In this document: positions 50,859 through 58,887 of the stretch, one piece after another
Layout: the number at the start of each line of letters is the position of its first letter
Position numbering within the stretch: the stretch's first letter is position 1
NCBI RefSeq assembly: GCF_009650435.1
Contig: NZ_VVIP01000003.1
Span: 197,238 to 261,237 of the forward strand
Direction: 5' to 3'
Source: Foetidibacter luteolus
GTDB lineage: Bacteria; Bacteroidota; Bacteroidia; Chitinophagales; Chitinophagaceae
Length of the DNA stretch: 64,000 nt
The notes under the pieces: model-generated
What the model was told of the DNA's origin: nothing
The model's input: the letters and a program-made list of their open reading frames with translations, nothing else
The model's database searches: none
Program-made: the position numbers and the translations under genes

Positions 50859-53012
50859 ATGCAAGCCTTTTTACTCTACCTGCTTAAATCTGTTATTTGT
50901 TGCGGCATCATGCTTACCTATTACTGGCTGGCATTGCGCAATAAACAGTTTCATTACTATAACCGGTTTTACCTGCTTTGTGCGCTGATGATAAGTTTAA
51001 CGGTGCCGGCGCTGGATATTAACTGGTTTTCTTTTGAAAGTGACAGCGACAGCGCAGTAGCCCTGATGAATGTTTTATACATGCAGGCCGGTATGCCGGA
51101 AGTAGTGATAAAAAGCGGCAGCGGCTTTGCCTGGCAGGATGTTGCGCTAACTGCTATTGTTGCCATAGGCGCAGGGATGCTGCTGTTGCTTGGCGTACGT
51201 ATTGCACGCATATACAGGCTAAAAAGCAAATATCCCTGCACAAAGATGAACGAGTTTGATTTTGTACAAACAGATTTGCAACAGGCGCCTTTCTCATTTC
51301 TCAACAACCTGTTCTGGCGCAACGACCTTACCCTTGAAGACAGCACCTGCCAGCAAATTATGCAGCATGAAATAACCCATATTAAACAAAAACATACCTG
51401 GGATAAGCTTTTTATGGAAATTGTTCTGGGCGTATGCTGGATGAACCCCTTTTTCTGGCTGATGCGTAAAGAGCTCTGGATGATACATGAGTTTATTGCC
51501 GATGAAGAATCCGTAAAAGATAAGGATGCCGCCGCCTTTGCCGCCATGCTGCTGCAGCAGCAATATGGAAGCGCTATTTTCTCGCCGGCGCAGGCATTCA
51601 ATTATTCACCTATAAAACGAAGATTGCAAATGCTTACCACATCAAAAGAACCGCGTTACAGCTATGCCCGCAGGCTGATGGCGTTGCCACTGTTGGGATT
51701 GGTTGTTTTTCTGTTTGCCTTTCGCTTGCACAAGAAAGAAACACTTGAGCTAAAAGAAGGCTTTGATTTTTATGCAATTGCCGATACCACAAAAAACAAG
51801 GCAAAAACTGATACTTTGAGTTTTAAATCGTTGGGTAGCCAGGATTCTGTAATTGAAGTGAGAATGGCAGAGGTACCTTTGGAAGAAAGCCATGATTACG
51901 GAACATACGATGGTAAAAAAATAACCGACGTTTTTGTAAACGGCCAAAGGACGAAAGTAATACTTACGTTAGATGATAACAGCACCCGCCAGGTAAGCTT
52001 TGAAGAGGCGAAGAAGCAGGGTATAAAACTGCTACAGGCAGGAACTGTAATAGTGCCAGGGGATGGAAATGTATTTAAAATTATGGCAGACACCATTCGT
52101 ATAAATAGCGCTGAAAATATAACCAGGCGGCAACCTTTGCTGGTGGTTGACGGAGAAGTAACAGAACAGCAAATTGCGGAGATAAAGCCCGATGACATAG
52201 CCGCGATTAATGTGTTGAAAGGTGATATGGCTGTTGTGAAATATGGTGACAAGGCAGAATTTGGCGTACTGGAAATTACTACCAAAGAGGGTAGTAGTAA
52301 AGCAAAGCAATATACAGGTACTGGATATTATGAAAAGCCAGACGTTACAGCTAAAGAAATACCTTCCGTGACTTATACTGGTACGGCCATACATAGTTAC
52401 TGTGTAGACCCTAAAAATATCAACGAAACTGATATTGAAAAGGTCAGCAGGGAATTTGCTGATAATGGTTATGAACTGAGCATAATTAATAAGGGAGATT
52501 TACTAAAAATTGTACTAAAATCTCAAAAGGCTGTTGTAAACAAATCTTATAGTATAAGGGATTTGCAAAGTGAAGGGAAAGCAGTGTTTGTTACAGCCAG
52601 TGATAATGGTATTTCAGTACAGCCAGCTTATATTACAATTTCAATTAAACCAGCCCGTGTAACGAGTGTTGCGGGTGTAAATGTTAAAGACGTTTATACC
52701 GGTTCCCGGGCCCAGGCTAAATTTCCTGGCGGACAAAATGCATGGCTTGCTTACCTGCAAAAGAATGTAAAAACGGAAACGCCGGTAAAAAATGGAGCGC
52801 CACCCGGTACTTACAGCGTATCCCTGGCTTTTACCGTTGACACAGATGGCAAGCTTTCTGATATAGCAGCCCTAAACAACCCTGGCTATGGCACCGTTGA
52901 AGAAGCGATACGTGTAATGAAAAACGGGCCTGCCTGGCAACCTGCCACTTTAAACGGCAAACTCGTTAACATACGGCAAAAACAGGTTATTACTTTTAAA
53001 GTAAGCAAATAG
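50859..53012 (+). CDS. M56 (BlaR1-like) membrane metalloprotease sensor with plug-like and TonB C-terminal domains
   Basis: 717 residues. There are N-terminal transmembrane helices (LYLLKSVICCGIMLTYYWLA; VALTAIVAIGAGMLLLLGVR) and an M56 peptidase with HEITH (His170, Glu171, His174) and EFIADEESVKDKDAAAFAAM. A fourth membrane segment lies near residue 285. The extracytoplasmic part has a TonB-receptor-plug-like stretch at about 421-477 (PLLVVDGEVTEQQIAEIKPD, DIAAINVLKGDMAVVKYGDK). A TonB-C-like domain covers about 625-717 (YSVSLAFTVDTDGKLSDIAA, AIRVMKNGPAWQPATLNGK). It should sense an envelope signal and trigger BlaI cleavage; the ligand is unlikely to be a beta-lactam because no penicillin-binding domain is present. 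Confidence 0.88.
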   Translation: MQAFLLYLLKSVICCGIMLTYYWLALRNKQFHYYNRFYLLCALMISLTVPALDINWFSFESDSDSAVALMNVLYMQAGMPEVVIKSGSGFAWQDVALTAIVAIGAGMLLLLGVRIARIYRLKSKYPCTKMNEFDFVQTDLQQAPFSFLNNLFWRNDLTLEDSTCQQIMQHEITHIKQKHTWDKLFMEIVLGVCWMNPFFWLMRKELWMIHEFIADEESVKDKDAAAFAAMLLQQQYGSAIFSPAQAFNYSPIKRRLQMLTTSKEPRYSYARRLMALPLLGLVVFLFAFRLHKKETLELKEGFDFYAIADTTKNKAKTDTLSFKSLGSQDSVIEVRMAEVPLEESHDYGTYDGKKITDVFVNGQRTKVILTLDDNSTRQVSFEEAKKQGIKLLQAGTVIVPGDGNVFKIMADTIRINSAENITRRQPLLVVDGEVTEQQIAEIKPDDIAAINVLKGDMAVVKYGDKAEFGVLEITTKEGSSKAKQYTGTGYYEKPDVTAKEIPSVTYTGTAIHSYCVDPKNINETDIEKVSREFADNGYELSIINKGDLLKIVLKSQKAVVNKSYSIRDLQSEGKAVFVTASDNGISVQPAYITISIKPARVTSVAGVNVKDVYTGSRAQAKFPGGQNAWLAYLQKNVKTETPVKNGAPPGTYSVSLAFTVDTDGKLSDIAALNNPGYGTVEEAIRVMKNGPAWQPATLNGKLVNIRQKQVITFKVSK

Positions 53013-53179
53013 TTTTAGTGCAGATATATAACAAAAAGGGGCTTGTTTTTACAAGTCCCTGTTTGTTTATAAGTATCATAATTCGTTGGAAGATTTTCTA
53101 TATCGTTTAAGTCTTTGTGGCTACAGTTTTCCTTAAGCTTGTTGTTATTAAAAAATCAGCATGCTTAACGTTACGATGC

Positions 53180-54397
53180 TTAATAAACAATCCACCCGTC
53201 TTTTACTTTCAGGTGCAATTCTTTTTTGTCCGCGGCTTCAACCCGGCCTACAACCTTAGCATCAATGTTAAATTGTTTTGCCGCTTCTATCATTTTTGCA
53301 GCACTGGTTTCGCCGGTAAAAATTTCCAGGCGGTGGCCCATGTTAAACACCTGGTACATTTCCTTATCATCAGCGCCGGAATTTTCCTGTATCAGTTTAA
53401 AAATAAAAGGCGCTTCAAAAAGGTTGTCCTTAACTACTTTCAAAGGCTGCGGCAGGTATTTCATACACTTGGTCTGGCCGCCGCCACTGCAGTGTATAAC
53501 CCCGTCAATATCATCAAAATATTCTTCCAGCAAAACTTTCATTAACGGCGCGTAAGTACGGGTAGGGCTTAGTAATAATTTCCCGATAGTAAGTGGTATG
53601 TTGTTTACAATAAGCGAAGTTTCGTCAACCAGGCGGTTTTTGCCAATATACACCACATCATCCGGCAGGCTGGGCTCAAAAGTCTCAGGGTACTTTTCCG
53701 CATAGTATTTGGCCAATACATCATGCCTTGCGCTGGTTAACCCATTGCTGCCCAGGCCGCTGTTGTATTCCGTTTCGTAAGTTGCCTGCCCATTGCCGGC
53801 AAAGCCGACAATTACATTCCCCGGCTTTATTTTGTTGTTGGTAATAATTTTGTTCTTTGGCCATCTTGCCATCATAGTACCATTTACGGCAATGGTCCTT
53901 ACCACGTCGCCTACATCGGCAGTTTCGCCGCCGAGGTATTGAATATTCACACCAAATTTTTTCAGTTCGTCAAAAAATTCCTGTGTGCCGTTGATTACCT
54001 GTTCCAGCACTTCGCCGGGAATAACGGATTTATTACGGTCTATGGTTGAAGAAAAAAGCAGGTTGTCACAAACACCCACGCATAACAGGTCGTCAAGGTT
54101 CATAGCAACGGCATCCTGTGCAATACCCTTCCATACGGTTGCATCGCCGGTTTCTTTCCAGTACAGATAAGCTAAAATGCTTTTGGTGCCGGCGCCATCA
54201 GCGTGCATAATGTTGATGAAATTCTCATCGCCGCCAATAAAGTCAGGGTACATTTTACAAAAAGCATAATCATACAGGCCCTGGTCAAGCTTTTGTATGG
54301 CCGCATGCACTTCTTCTTTCTGGGCGCTAACGCCACGCCGGGCATACAGTCCGCCACCATCATTAGCTGGTGAATATTGCAGGTTAAAATTTTTCAT
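53180..54397 (-). CDS. purM: phosphoribosylformylglycinamidine cyclo-ligase (AIR synthase)
   Basis: 405 residues from the ATG at 54397. The AIRS signature is seen in INIMHADGAGTKSILAYLYW, GIAQDAVAMNLDDLLCVGVC, IQYLGGETADVGDVVRTIAV and the C-terminal DGVIHCSGGGQTKCMKYLPQ, VFNMGHRLEIFTGETSAAKM. It catalyses the fifth step of de novo purine synthesis, closing the imidazole ring of AIR with ATP. Longer than the E. coli enzyme (345) but in the range of Bacteroidota homologues. Not in a purine operon here. Confidence 0.92.
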   Translation of the reverse strand: MKNFNLQYSPANDGGGLYARRGVSAQKEEVHAAIQKLDQGLYDYAFCKMYPDFIGGDENFINIMHADGAGTKSILAYLYWKETGDATVWKGIAQDAVAMNLDDLLCVGVCDNLLFSSTIDRNKSVIPGEVLEQVINGTQEFFDELKKFGVNIQYLGGETADVGDVVRTIAVNGTMMARWPKNKIITNNKIKPGNVIVGFAGNGQATYETEYNSGLGSNGLTSARHDVLAKYYAEKYPETFEPSLPDDVVYIGKNRLVDETSLIVNNIPLTIGKLLLSPTRTYAPLMKVLLEEYFDDIDGVIHCSGGGQTKCMKYLPQPLKVVKDNLFEAPFIFKLIQENSGADDKEMYQVFNMGHRLEIFTGETSAAKMIEAAKQFNIDAKVVGRVEAADKKELHLKVKDGWIVY

Positions 54398-54480
54398 GAG
54401 CAGCCGCAAATGTACGTGCTAACAGCCGAAGTGTAAAGATGGTATTTAATGGTACAGGCTGTGGTTATCATGGCAGCTTC

Positions 54481-54760
54481 GTTGTAAACATGGTTTTGTT
54501 ATTATTTGGTCTTTCAGTGAAAGAACAAGTAATAATCAATCCTTTCATCGTTCGGTTCATTGGGCGGCTTTTCAGAACCGGGTAGGAGCCGCGAAGTCTT
54601 CAGGGCTTCGCAGGGCGGCATTAAACTTTCAAGAAAAGAAGCATTAAACAACCAAAACCTGGCGCACATTGCCGGGTAAAGAACAAGGCGTACAAGAGTG
54701 CGACGCAAGTAAAGCCTCATTCCTGCACTGCCGCCGGGCCCCAAAAAATCTCCACAATTT
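54481..54760. repeat. 18-bp hairpin repeat copy 2 plus GTGCGACGCAAC-family repeat
   Basis: TTATTATTTGGTCTTTCA (54499-54516) is followed after one base by TGAAAGAACAAGTAATAA, the inverted copy of 37390-37426, with flank GTTGTAAACATGGTTTTG. Downstream CATCGTTCGGTTCATTGGGC, GGCTTTTCAGAACCGGG and GCGTACAAGAGTGCGACGCA complete a long family member. It fills the 393-bp gap between divergent purM and ribF. Confidence 0.7.
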
Positions 54761-54773
54761 TCAAATGCTCCCT

Positions 54774-54781
54774 TAGTTTTG
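54774..54781 (+). promoter_or_regulatory. -7 box of ribF
   Basis: TAGTTTTG matches TAnnTTTG and ends 9 bp before the ribF ATG, so transcription would start almost at the start codon. Confidence 0.6.
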
Positions 54782-54790
54782 CGCCACATT

Positions 54791-55780
54791 ATGCAGGTAC
54801 ACCGTGATTTGGAGCTTTTACCGTTGTTTAAAAATGCTGTTGTAACCATCGGCACTTTTGATGGTGTGCACCTTGGCCATCAACAAATTATTACACAATT
54901 AAAAGAAGAAGCGGCAAGGATTAACGGAGAAACAGTGATCATCACTTTTCACCCGCATCCCCGCAAAATTGTACACGACAGACCCTCCATTCACATACTT
55001 TCTGTATTACAGGAAAAAATAGCATTGCTACAGGCAAAAGGCATTGACCACCTGGTTGTTATACCCTTTAATGAGACATTTGCAGACCAAACCGCGGAAG
55101 CCTACATCCGCCATTTTCTGTTTGAGAAGTTTCACCCACATACGGTAATTATCGGGTACGACCATAAATTTGGTAAAAACCGCCGTGGGGATTATCATTT
55201 GCTGGAAGAGTATGGCGCCCAACTGGGTTTTGAAGTGAAAGAAATACCTGAGCATGTACTGAACAATGTAACCATCAGCTCCACCCGCATACGGGAGGCC
55301 TTGCTTAAGAGCGATCTGGCTACGGCCAACAATTACCTGGGCTACGATTATTTTTTTGAAGGTCTGGTGGTGGATGGCAATAAACTTGGCCGTACGCTTG
55401 GTTACCCCACAGCCAATTTGCATATTCAGGACAATGAAAAACTGGTGCCCGGCAACGGTATTTATGTGGTAGAAGCAGAAATTGTAAGTTCTGGTTTGCC
55501 AAAGGATGATGGTAACGAATCCTACCCACCACTCGCCACTCCCCACTCGCTTCTTAAGGGGATGATGAGCATTGGCATACGCCCCACCATTAACGGCAAA
55601 AACAGGGTAATAGAAGTTAATCTTTTTGATTTTAACTCAAACATATACGGACAAACCCTGCGGGTGTATGTAAAGAAATACCTGCGGGAAGAGTTGAAGT
55701 TCAACAGCCTGGGGGAACTTACTGCTCAACTGCACAAAGACAAGCTGGACTCCCTCGCTTTTTTTAACATTGCTCACTAA
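54791..55780 (+). CDS. ribF: bifunctional riboflavin kinase / FMN adenylyltransferase
   Basis: 329 residues from ATG 54791. The N-terminal FAD synthetase half shows VVTIGTFDGVHLGHQQIITQ (nucleotidyltransferase HxGH equivalent), TFHPHPRKIV, GYDHKFGKNRRGD and ISSTRIREALL. The C-terminal riboflavin kinase half shows GNKLGRTLGYPTANLHIQ and SIGIRPTINGKNRVIEVNLF. Together they make FMN and FAD from riboflavin. Between GIYVVEAEIV and KGMMSIGIRP is an unusual about 23-residue insert (SSGLPKDDGNESYPPLATPH and following). Its DNA (55520-55550) resembles the intergenic CTCACCACTCACC string at 28440-28475. Confidence 0.92.
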   Translation: MQVHRDLELLPLFKNAVVTIGTFDGVHLGHQQIITQLKEEAARINGETVIITFHPHPRKIVHDRPSIHILSVLQEKIALLQAKGIDHLVVIPFNETFADQTAEAYIRHFLFEKFHPHTVIIGYDHKFGKNRRGDYHLLEEYGAQLGFEVKEIPEHVLNNVTISSTRIREALLKSDLATANNYLGYDYFFEGLVVDGNKLGRTLGYPTANLHIQDNEKLVPGNGIYVVEAEIVSSGLPKDDGNESYPPLATPHSLLKGMMSIGIRPTINGKNRVIEVNLFDFNSNIYGQTLRVYVKKYLREELKFNSLGELTAQLHKDKLDSLAFFNIAH

Positions 55781-55792
55781 TTTTCTCCCGGA

Positions 55793-55800
55793 TATCTTTG
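55793..55800 (+). promoter_or_regulatory. -7 box of glycosyltransferase gene 3
   Basis: TATCTTTG, 6 bp before the ATG at 55807 and 12 bp after the ribF stop, so the downstream gene has its own promoter and an extremely short leader. Confidence 0.6.
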
Positions 55801-55806
55801 CCCATT

Positions 55807-56895
55807 ATGCGCATAGCGGTTACAAGGCAAAAAAACATTTCAGGCTACCAGCAATACCTTTTTGATTTATTAATGGGCATGGCTGCCTCCGAAGGTTGGC
55901 ACATCAACAATAGCGGCCAGCCCTATCTGACGGAAACCTTTGAAAATACGCTTGACATAATTGTTATAAGGGCTGGTGGCCAGTTTCAGTTAAAATGGTT
56001 TTATGAAATGCAGTTGCCCGCTATGCTAAAAAAACTGAAAACAGATGCTGTAATACACCTGGATGGCTGTCTTTCTGTGCGGGCAAAGCAACCACAGCTA
56101 TTGGCAGTGGATTACGATCCCGAAACTGAAAAGGGTAGCCATAACCCATCTTTGCCGCAAGCTTACAGCCGAAAAAAACTGTCATCGTTTACCAGCCATG
56201 CGGCCGCTGTTATCAGCTTTTCAGAAAAGGTAGCTAATGAGTTGAGACAGTTACAACCTGCGGCTAATGTTACTACAATTTGCCCGGCGGCTGAAGACAG
56301 GTTCCTGTCGCTGGAATGGGAACAAAAAGAAGAAGTAAGGGTAAGATTTACAGATGGCAACGAGTTTTTTTTGGTGTGTGCAGACTTTACGAGCCAGGAG
56401 ATGGTCTTGAACCTGCTAAAGGCTTTTTCAATTTTCAAAAAATGGCAGCAAAGCAATATGAAACTGGCGCTTACCGGCAGGTTGCTGTTTGATCAAAAGA
56501 ATTGGCCGGAAAAATTTGGCGCCTATAAATTCAGGGATGAGGTAAAACTTATACCTGAAGCCAGCCTGGAAGAATTGGCAGAATTAACGGCCTCGGCATA
56601 TGCGTTTATTCACCTGGGGCAGGAGGAAAGCGATACGCAACCTTTACTACGAGCTATGCGGGCAGCTACCGGTATAATTACTATCGAAAAAAGCAGTTAT
56701 AAAGAAACCTGCGGAGATGCGGCCCTTTACATTAGCAGTACCGAACCCCTACAGCTTGGGGAAAACCTGGTGCGTATATATAAAAACGAACAAATGCGCA
56801 ACCTGCTTATACGCAACGGGTTGCAACGTACAGAAAGCTTTAACTATCAGCAAATACAGCAGCAGCTACGGAATTTGATAATTGCGGCCATTTAA
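55807..56895 (+). CDS. glycosyltransferase-like protein 3 (GT4 type)
   Basis: 362 residues from ATG 55807. GT-B style organisation: N-terminal domain with AVIHLDGCLSVRAKQPQLLA and SFTSHAAAVISFSEKVANEL, linker, and C-terminal nucleotide-sugar domain with EVKLIPEASLEELAELTASA, YAFIHLGQEESDTQPLLRAM and SYKETCGDAALYI. The usual E-G-F-G of GT4 is replaced by the QEESDTQPLLRAM segment, and the N-terminal glycine loop is poor. It may be a diverged or regulatory glycosyltransferase. Its gene follows ribF closely but has its own -7 box. Confidence 0.75.
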   Translation: MRIAVTRQKNISGYQQYLFDLLMGMAASEGWHINNSGQPYLTETFENTLDIIVIRAGGQFQLKWFYEMQLPAMLKKLKTDAVIHLDGCLSVRAKQPQLLAVDYDPETEKGSHNPSLPQAYSRKKLSSFTSHAAAVISFSEKVANELRQLQPAANVTTICPAAEDRFLSLEWEQKEEVRVRFTDGNEFFLVCADFTSQEMVLNLLKAFSIFKKWQQSNMKLALTGRLLFDQKNWPEKFGAYKFRDEVKLIPEASLEELAELTASAYAFIHLGQEESDTQPLLRAMRAATGIITIEKSSYKETCGDAALYISSTEPLQLGENLVRIYKNEQMRNLLIRNGLQRTESFNYQQIQQQLRNLIIAAI

Positions 56896-57009
56896 TACAC
56901 GCTTTGCAAGTTTATAGCTAACCTCATCAGGGCGAGTGGGTGAGAGGTTAATACCGAGAGGGGAGGCGAATAAATTGTACATCCCACATCATACATCTGC
57001 CATTATCAT

Positions 57010-57116
57010 GGGGTGCCCCCAAGCTATCGCAAGGGGTCGGGCTTTCCGCTATTACTCCGGCACATAAGCCTGGCTGCGATGGCTTCACCGGGGTAACCGC
57101 TTCAATCCCTCACCCG
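57010..57116 (+). repeat. bipartite AGCGG repeat, copy 10
   Basis: GGGGTGCCCCCAAGCTATCG, GGGCTTTCCGCTATTACTCC, TTCACCGGGGTAACCGCTTC, AATCCCTCACCCG. Preceded by low-complexity ACATCCCACATCATACATC (56978-56997). Between glycosyltransferase 3 and gldC. Confidence 0.8.
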
Positions 57117-57220
57117 ATAGTGAAACACGCTGCGGGTTGTTATAAGCCATCTGTTACAAGTACTGTATAATGGGTGGTATGGGCAAAATCCTTAAATGCG
57201 CCTGCGAAACGTTTAGTCGT

Positions 57221-57228
57221 TACATTTG
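57221..57228 (+). promoter_or_regulatory. -7 box of gldC
   Basis: TACATTTG matches TAnnTTTG, 19 bp before the gldC ATG at 57248. Confidence 0.65.
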
Positions 57229-57247
57229 CAGCCTTAATAAATTAACA

Positions 57248-57592
57248 ATGCCCACATCTACCATAACAATAGACGTTGAATTAGGAAAGGACAAAGTGCC
57301 TGAAAAAATATACTGGAATGCTACAGACAGTAGTGCGGATAATGCCCAGCAGGCAAAAGCCATGCTGCTGGCCTTTTGGGACGCGGCCGATAAAAGCGCC
57401 CTGCGCATAGACCTTTGGACAAAAGATATGATGGTGGATGAAATGGCTGACTTTTTCTACCAAACCATCATGACCATGGCAGACACTTATAACCGCGCTA
57501 CCCAGCAGCCGGAACTGGTTGCCGACATGAAAAAGTTTGCCAAAGACTTTTTCAACAAGTTCAGGGAATTGCAGGCTAAGGAAACCAAATAG
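57248..57592 (+). CDS. gldC: gliding motility protein GldC
   Basis: 114 residues from ATG 57248; the longer frame from 57170 overlaps the promoter box. The sequence STITIDVELGKDKVPEKIYW, NATDSSADNAQQAKAMLLAF, WDAADKSALRIDLWTKDMMV, DEMADFFYQTIMTMADTY matches GldC, a small soluble protein found in Bacteroidota and first linked to gliding motility, also present in non-gliders. It is followed after 23 bp by a yqeY-like gene in the same direction. Confidence 0.9.
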   Translation: MPTSTITIDVELGKDKVPEKIYWNATDSSADNAQQAKAMLLAFWDAADKSALRIDLWTKDMMVDEMADFFYQTIMTMADTYNRATQQPELVADMKKFAKDFFNKFRELQAKETK

Positions 57593-57615
57593 TATCAAAC
57601 TAATAAACTTATAAT

Positions 57616-58068
57616 ATGAGCCTGGAAGCTAAAATTATGGCCGACATGAAAGAGGCCATGAAAGCCAAAGACGAAGCTGGCCTGCGTGGCCTGCGTGCTA
57701 TTAAAGCTGAAATTATCAAAGCCAAAACTGAGCCTGGCGCTAATGGCCAGGTTACCGAAGATGGAGAATTAAAGCTGCTGCAAAAGCTGGTAAAGCAACG
57801 TAAAGATTCACTGGAAATTTTCCAGCAACAAAACCGGCCAGACCTGGCACAAAAAGAGCAGGAAGAAATAGCCGTGATAGAAAAATTTTTACCCCAACCC
57901 TTAAGTGAAGCCGAGCTAAAAGATGCCATTGCTGCTATTATAGCACAAACAGGCGCCAGCTCACCCGCCGATATGGGCAAGGTAATGGGAGTTGCCACCA
58001 AACAACTGGCGGGCAAAGCAGAAGGCAAAGCAATTTCCACATTGGTGAAGGAGTTGCTGGCCAAATAA
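57616..58068 (+). CDS. yqeY: GatB/YqeY domain protein
   Basis: 150 residues, the usual YqeY length. Motifs: AKIMADMKEAMKAKDEAGLR, LRAIKAEIIKAK, AVIEKFLPQPLSEAELKDAI, and the C-terminal SPADMGKVMGVATKQLAGKA. The domain is shared with the tail of the GatB subunit of the tRNA amidotransferase; YqeY itself may act in tRNA or translation metabolism, role unsettled. Probably co-transcribed with gldC (23-bp spacing). Confidence 0.9.
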   Translation: MSLEAKIMADMKEAMKAKDEAGLRGLRAIKAEIIKAKTEPGANGQVTEDGELKLLQKLVKQRKDSLEIFQQQNRPDLAQKEQEEIAVIEKFLPQPLSEAELKDAIAAIIAQTGASSPADMGKVMGVATKQLAGKAEGKAISTLVKELLAK

Positions 58069-58160
58069 GCTGGCGTTAGTAACGTTTAATTACTGCAATA
58101 TTTATAGCCGCGTATCGTTTTTACGCCATGTATTAACGATATTCGGTTTTTTATTGCCTT

Positions 58161-58694
58161 ATGCTGATTGATATCATTTTCGCGGTACTGATGGTAATGG
58201 CCATTTTTAAAGGGTACAGCAAGGGCCTTATTGTGGCCGTGTTGTCATTATTAGCTGTTATAATAGGGCTTGCAGCCGCTATGAAGCTTTCTGTGGTGGT
58301 AAGCGAATGGCTGATGCACAATACCCATATAGGTAAAAGCTGGCTGCCGCTTTTATCGTTTGCTATTGTAATGCTCGCCGTAATTTTTGTAATACGCTGG
58401 ATAGCCGCTCTTATACAAGCCAGCGCCGAAACCTTAATGCTCGGCTGGCTTAACAGAATTGGCGGCATGTTGCTCTACGCTTTACTCTATGCGGCCATTT
58501 TTAGCGTTGCACTCTTTTACCTTACCCAAATGCATATTATTAAGCAGGAAACAATACAGGCCTCGGTAGTGTACCCGGTAGTTGAGCCTGTTGGCCCCTG
58601 GGTTATTAACGCTTTTGGCAAGGTGATACCCCTGTTCAGGGATATGTTTGAGCAGTTACAGGCTTTTTTTGAATCTGTTGCCAACAAGGCATAG
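58161..58694 (+). CDS. cvpA: CvpA family membrane protein
   Basis: 177 residues with four transmembrane segments (LIDIIFAVLMVMAIFKGYSK, LIVAVLSLLAVIIGLAAAMK, LLSFAIVMLAVIFVIRWIAA, LLYALLYAAIFSVALFYLTQ). The start DIIFAVLMVMAIFKGYSKGL is the CvpA signature. The family is linked to colicin V production and cell envelope or biofilm traits. Start at ATG 58161 (position 58161-58163). Confidence 0.85.
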   Translation: MLIDIIFAVLMVMAIFKGYSKGLIVAVLSLLAVIIGLAAAMKLSVVVSEWLMHNTHIGKSWLPLLSFAIVMLAVIFVIRWIAALIQASAETLMLGWLNRIGGMLLYALLYAAIFSVALFYLTQMHIIKQETIQASVVYPVVEPVGPWVINAFGKVIPLFRDMFEQLQAFFESVANKA

Positions 58695-58861
58695 GTTTTA
58701 TAACCCTTCAAAATGTCGGCTTTTCAACCTTGGGGCTGAAAAGCCGCCCAAAGAACAGAACGATAAACGTAGTGCGACGCAACGATGCCGCCATGAAATA
58801 CTGCCGCCCGTCACCAAAAACTCCCAGCCAATTACCCAAATTATCTTAACGTTCTTTCTTT
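58695..58861. repeat. GTGCGACGCAAC-family repeat with hairpin
   Basis: CGGCTTTTCA-ACCTTGGGGC-TGAAAAGCCG (10-bp hairpin), then CGATAAACGTAGTGCGACGC and AACGATGCCGCCATGAAATA. Between cvpA and the M16 gene. Confidence 0.65.
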
Positions 58862-58869
58862 TACATTTG
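58862..58869 (+). promoter_or_regulatory. -7 box of the M16-like gene
   Basis: TACATTTG matches TAnnTTTG, 18 bp before the ATG at 58888. Confidence 0.6.
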
Positions 58870-58887
58870 CTCACTTAAGCCGAGTGT

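Noticed and set aside
50969..51601. 210-codon minus-strand frame
   Set aside because: Antisense shadow of the M56 sensor gene.
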